Source: Kitasatospora viridis
Lineage (GTDB): Bacteria > Actinomycetota > Actinomycetes > Streptomycetales > Streptomycetaceae
DNA: 64,000 nucleotides
Direction: 5' to 3'
Assembly (NCBI RefSeq): GCF_007829815.1
Contig: NZ_VIWT01000003.1
Location: 186,001 to 250,000, forward strand
Notes under the pieces: generated by a model
Database searches by the model: none
What the model was told of the DNA's origin: nothing
What the model saw: the letters and a program-made list of their open reading frames with translations, nothing else
In this document: piece after piece, positions 62,026-64,000 of the stretch
Numbering within the stretch: the stretch's first letter is position 1
Layout of the letters: each line of letters begins with the position of its first letter
Program-made: the position numbers and the translations under genes

Positions 62026-62835
62026 ATGCACCTGACCCGCGGCGCCCGCCTCGCCCTGCGCCTGGCCACCGGACTCGGCCTGACCGTGCTCTACCTGCCG
62101 CTGCTGGTCGTGCTGGTCAACTCCGTCAACGCCTCGCGCTCCTTCGCCTGGCCGCCCACCGGCTTCACCCTGCACTGGTGGGCGGTCGCCTGGCAGCAGC
62201 CCGGACTGCGCGCGGCCCTGTGGACCTCGGTCCGGGCCGGCCTGGGCGCGACGGCGGTGGCCCTGCTGCTCGGCAGCATGGCCGCGTTCGCCGCCACCCG
62301 CTACCGCTTCTTCGGACGGCAGACGGTCTCCTTCCTGCTGATCCTGCCGATCGCCCTGCCGGGCATCGTCACCGGCATCGCCCTGAACGCCGCCTTCCGC
62401 ACCGTGCTGACACCCCTCGGGATCGGCTTCGGCCTGTCCACGGTGATCATCGGCCACGCCACCTTCTGCATCGTCGTGGTCTTCAACAACGTGTCGGCCC
62501 GGCTGCGGAGGCTGCCGGCGAGCGGCGAGGAGGCCTCGGCCGACCTGGGCGCGCACACCTTCCAGACCTTCTGGCACGTGACGCTCCCGGCCGTGCGCGG
62601 AGCCCTCCTCGCGGGCGCGCTGCTGGCCTTCGCGCTCTCCTTCGACGAGATCGTGGTGACCACCTTCACCGCGGGCCCGGGCACCCAGACCCTGCCGCTC
62701 TGGATCTTCGACAACCTGGCCCGCCCCAACCAGGGCCCGGTCGTCAACGTGGTCGCGTCCGCGCTGATCGTCCTCGCCGCGCTGCCGGTGTACTTGGCGC
62801 ACCGGATGAGCGCGCCGGCGGGCGGGACGGGCTGA
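62026..62835 (+). CDS. Polyamine-type ABC transporter permease (PotC-like)
   Basis: 269 aa membrane protein. The EAA-type loop is EASADLGAHTFQTFWHVTLP, and FDEIVVTTFTAGPGTQTLP is typical of PotC proteins. It completes the four-gene importer. CGGAG lies upstream of the ATG. Confidence 0.93.
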   Translation: MHLTRGARLALRLATGLGLTVLYLPLLVVLVNSVNASRSFAWPPTGFTLHWWAVAWQQPGLRAALWTSVRAGLGATAVALLLGSMAAFAATRYRFFGRQTVSFLLILPIALPGIVTGIALNAAFRTVLTPLGIGFGLSTVIIGHATFCIVVVFNNVSARLRRLPASGEEASADLGAHTFQTFWHVTLPAVRGALLAGALLAFALSFDEIVVTTFTAGPGTQTLPLWIFDNLARPNQGPVVNVVASALIVLAALPVYLAHRMSAPAGGTG

Positions 62836-62842
62836 CGGTCAC

Positions 62843-63280
62843 TCAGCCGAGCAGGTGCGCCAGCGCCCGGCCGAACACCACTCGCCCCGACCCGGCCAGC
62901 AGCGGGTCCACAACCCCGGGCAGGCCCGCGACCGAGATGTCCTCCGTCCACACCACCTCGCTGCCCCCGCCCGAGGGCAGCTGCCGGACCGTCAGGACCG
63001 CCCAGCCGCGCACGACGCGGCCGCGCTTCTCCAGGCGGCACACGCCGTCCCGGCCCGGGGCCGGGGGCACCGACTCGACGATCTCCATCGGGTCGTCGAA
63101 GGCCCAGCGCCCCACCCCGGTCCGGGCCAGCACGAGGTCACCCGCCTGCCGGCCGGTGCCACGGGCGACGCGGACCTCGGTGAACGGGATCCGGTCGCCG
63201 TGGCGGGGCCAGTCGGTGAGGCGGTTCCAGCAGGTGTCGGCGGGGAGCGGTGAACGGCGGGTCAGGACGAATCGGGCCAC
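62843..63280 (-). CDS. SRPBCC-family protein (polyketide cyclase/START-like fold)
   Basis: 145 aa, GTG start. The order PADTCWNRLTDWPRHGDRIP, then alternating strands and a final helix (VVDPLLAGSGRVVFGRALAHLLG), fits the SRPBCC ligand-binding fold. It may bind a lipid or aromatic ligand. It converges on the transporter operon. Confidence 0.85.
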   Translation of the reverse strand: MARFVLTRRSPLPADTCWNRLTDWPRHGDRIPFTEVRVARGTGRQAGDLVLARTGVGRWAFDDPMEIVESVPPAPGRDGVCRLEKRGRVVRGWAVLTVRQLPSGGGSEVVWTEDISVAGLPGVVDPLLAGSGRVVFGRALAHLLG

Positions 63281-63320
63281 AGGCGATCATAGGCATCCGG
63301 CCGGCCGCCGTGGGCGCGGC

Positions 63321-64000
63321 TCAGCCGTGCAGCAGGTCGACGTTGCCGTCGAACTGCCAGAGCGGGTTCGGCACCGCCTGCCCGCCGATGACGATCAGGA
63401 AGTACCCGTTCACCTGGACCGGTCCGTCCCCGTCGGCGGTGTAGCGCCCGTTCGCGGCGACGTCGAGCTGGTAGATGGCCTGGGCGGTGGAGTTGTAGCC
63501 GGGGACGTTCCAGGAGACGGTGCAGCGCCAGTCGGCGCCCGAGCCCTCCTGCGCGCCGAGTCCCTCGCTCTTGTCGCAGGCGGCAGTCGCCTGCAACTGC
63601 GCCTGGATGACGGGCGGCTGGCGCATCTCGGCCTGTTGGCGCTGGTAGAGGTTGGCGAAGGCGGTGGCCACCGAGCGCTGCACCTTGTCCTGGGTGATGC
63701 CGGAACCGCCCGCGCCGGTCGTCACGGCGACCAGGCCGATGGTGGCGGCCAGCAGGCCGGCCAGCGGGAGGACGCCGATGGTCAGCACGCGGCGTCCGGC
63801 ACCGTCGTTGTTGAGGTTGGTGAAGTCCCGGCGCAGGAACAGCAGGTAGGCCAGGGCCGTCGCGACGACCGCCCACACCAGGCTGACCGCGATGCCGATC
63901 AGCAGCGGACCGGGTTGCCGGGGAGCGGTGAAGAGGCCGTTCCAGGAGATGAAGGCGTAGCCGGGCAGCGCCAGGCGCACGGCGACCGGCAGCGGCAGCA
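63321..64000 (-). CDS. Membrane protein, 5' end outside window (probable ABC-2-type permease)
   Basis: The frame runs through the window edge; the visible 220+ residues include helices near LLIGIAVSLVWAVVATALAYLLFL and VLTIGVLPLAGLLAATIGLVAV, then a ~150-residue extracellular C-terminal domain with YNSTAQAIYQLDVAANGRYTAD and one Cys pair. The membrane start and YLLFLRRDF hint at an ABC-2 permease with an unusual extracellular tail; that is uncertain without the rest. Confidence 0.75.
   Translation of the reverse strand, partial: LPLPVAVRLALPGYAFISWNGLFTAPRQPGPLLIGIAVSLVWAVVATALAYLLFLRRDFTNLNNDGAGRRVLTIGVLPLAGLLAATIGLVAVTTGAGGSGITQDKVQRSVATAFANLYQRQQAEMRQPPVIQAQLQATAACDKSEGLGAQEGSGADWRCTVSWNVPGYNSTAQAIYQLDVAANGRYTADGDGPVQVNGYFLIVIGGQAVPNPLWQFDGNVDLLHG

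Noticed and set aside
1..64000. CRISPR arrays, tRNA or rRNA genes, insertion sequences
   Set aside because: No regular short repeats with spacers, cloverleaf-like sequences, rRNA segments or transposase-like frames were found by reading.

Overview
The window is about 64 kb of very GC-rich DNA with strong third-position G/C, GTG and TTG start codons, long signal peptides, several large LuxR-type regulators, an XRE/DUF397 pair and a DUF4157 protein. This points to a Streptomycetaceae actinomycete (Streptomyces, Kitasatospora or a close relative); the genus cannot be fixed from the sequence. No rRNA, tRNA, CRISPR array, transposase or integrase was recognised.

Region 1 (1-22 kb) is a glycan-use locus. 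On the minus strand a ROK repressor (15911) is followed by a sugar-binding lipoprotein, two ABC permeases, two tandem secreted GH5 enzymes, a GH35 beta-galactosidase, an unrecognised secreted protein, a GH38 alpha-mannosidase and a truncated GDSL esterase. The transporter has no ATPase gene here, so a shared ATPase of the MsiK kind is likely. On the plus strand, divergent from the repressor, lie a GH36 alpha-galactosidase, a secreted phosphoesterase and a second clan-D (GH36-like) glycosidase. The secreted enzymes would cut polymer or glycoconjugate outside the cell and the intracellular exo-enzymes would finish the imported oligosaccharides.

Region 2 (20.2-25.4 kb): the second clan-D glycosidase is almost fused to an OmpR-type response regulator, its histidine kinase and an L,D-transpeptidase-like lipoprotein, so this looks like one cell-envelope-related unit.

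Region 3 (25.7-29.4 kb) has lower GC and is accessory in character. A leftward run of small genes (58, 80, 65, 174 and 39 aa) ends in a Nudix-fold protein lacking the catalytic glutamates. It is divergent from an XRE regulator with a DUF397 partner, and the space between holds a perfect 11-bp palindrome plus further half-sites.

Region 4 (29.5-40 kb): a membrane Ser/Thr kinase faces away from a large LuxR-type ATPase regulator. Two divergent secreted GH59 galactosylceramidase-like enzymes, both 822 aa with the chosen starts and both carrying ricin-type lectin tails, follow.

Region 5 (40-50.6 kb) is rich in proteases and possible effectors: an S1 protease with an unusual specificity pocket, an aspzincin metallopeptidase, a membrane M48 peptidase with a small partner, and a DUF4157 protein fused to an HNH/NucA-like nuclease domain. 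Housekeeping-type genes (acetyltransferase, methyltransferase, DUF6629) lie among them.

Region 6 (50.8-64 kb): a 1025-aa regulator with helix-turn-helix domains at both ends faces a secreted triple-lectin protein across two tandem 20-bp palindromes. Next come a C70-type cysteine protease with a membrane-anchored partner, an acetyltransferase, a UBP zinc-finger protein, a complete polyamine-type ABC importer (ATPase, binding protein, two permeases), an SRPBCC protein and a membrane protein cut by the window end.
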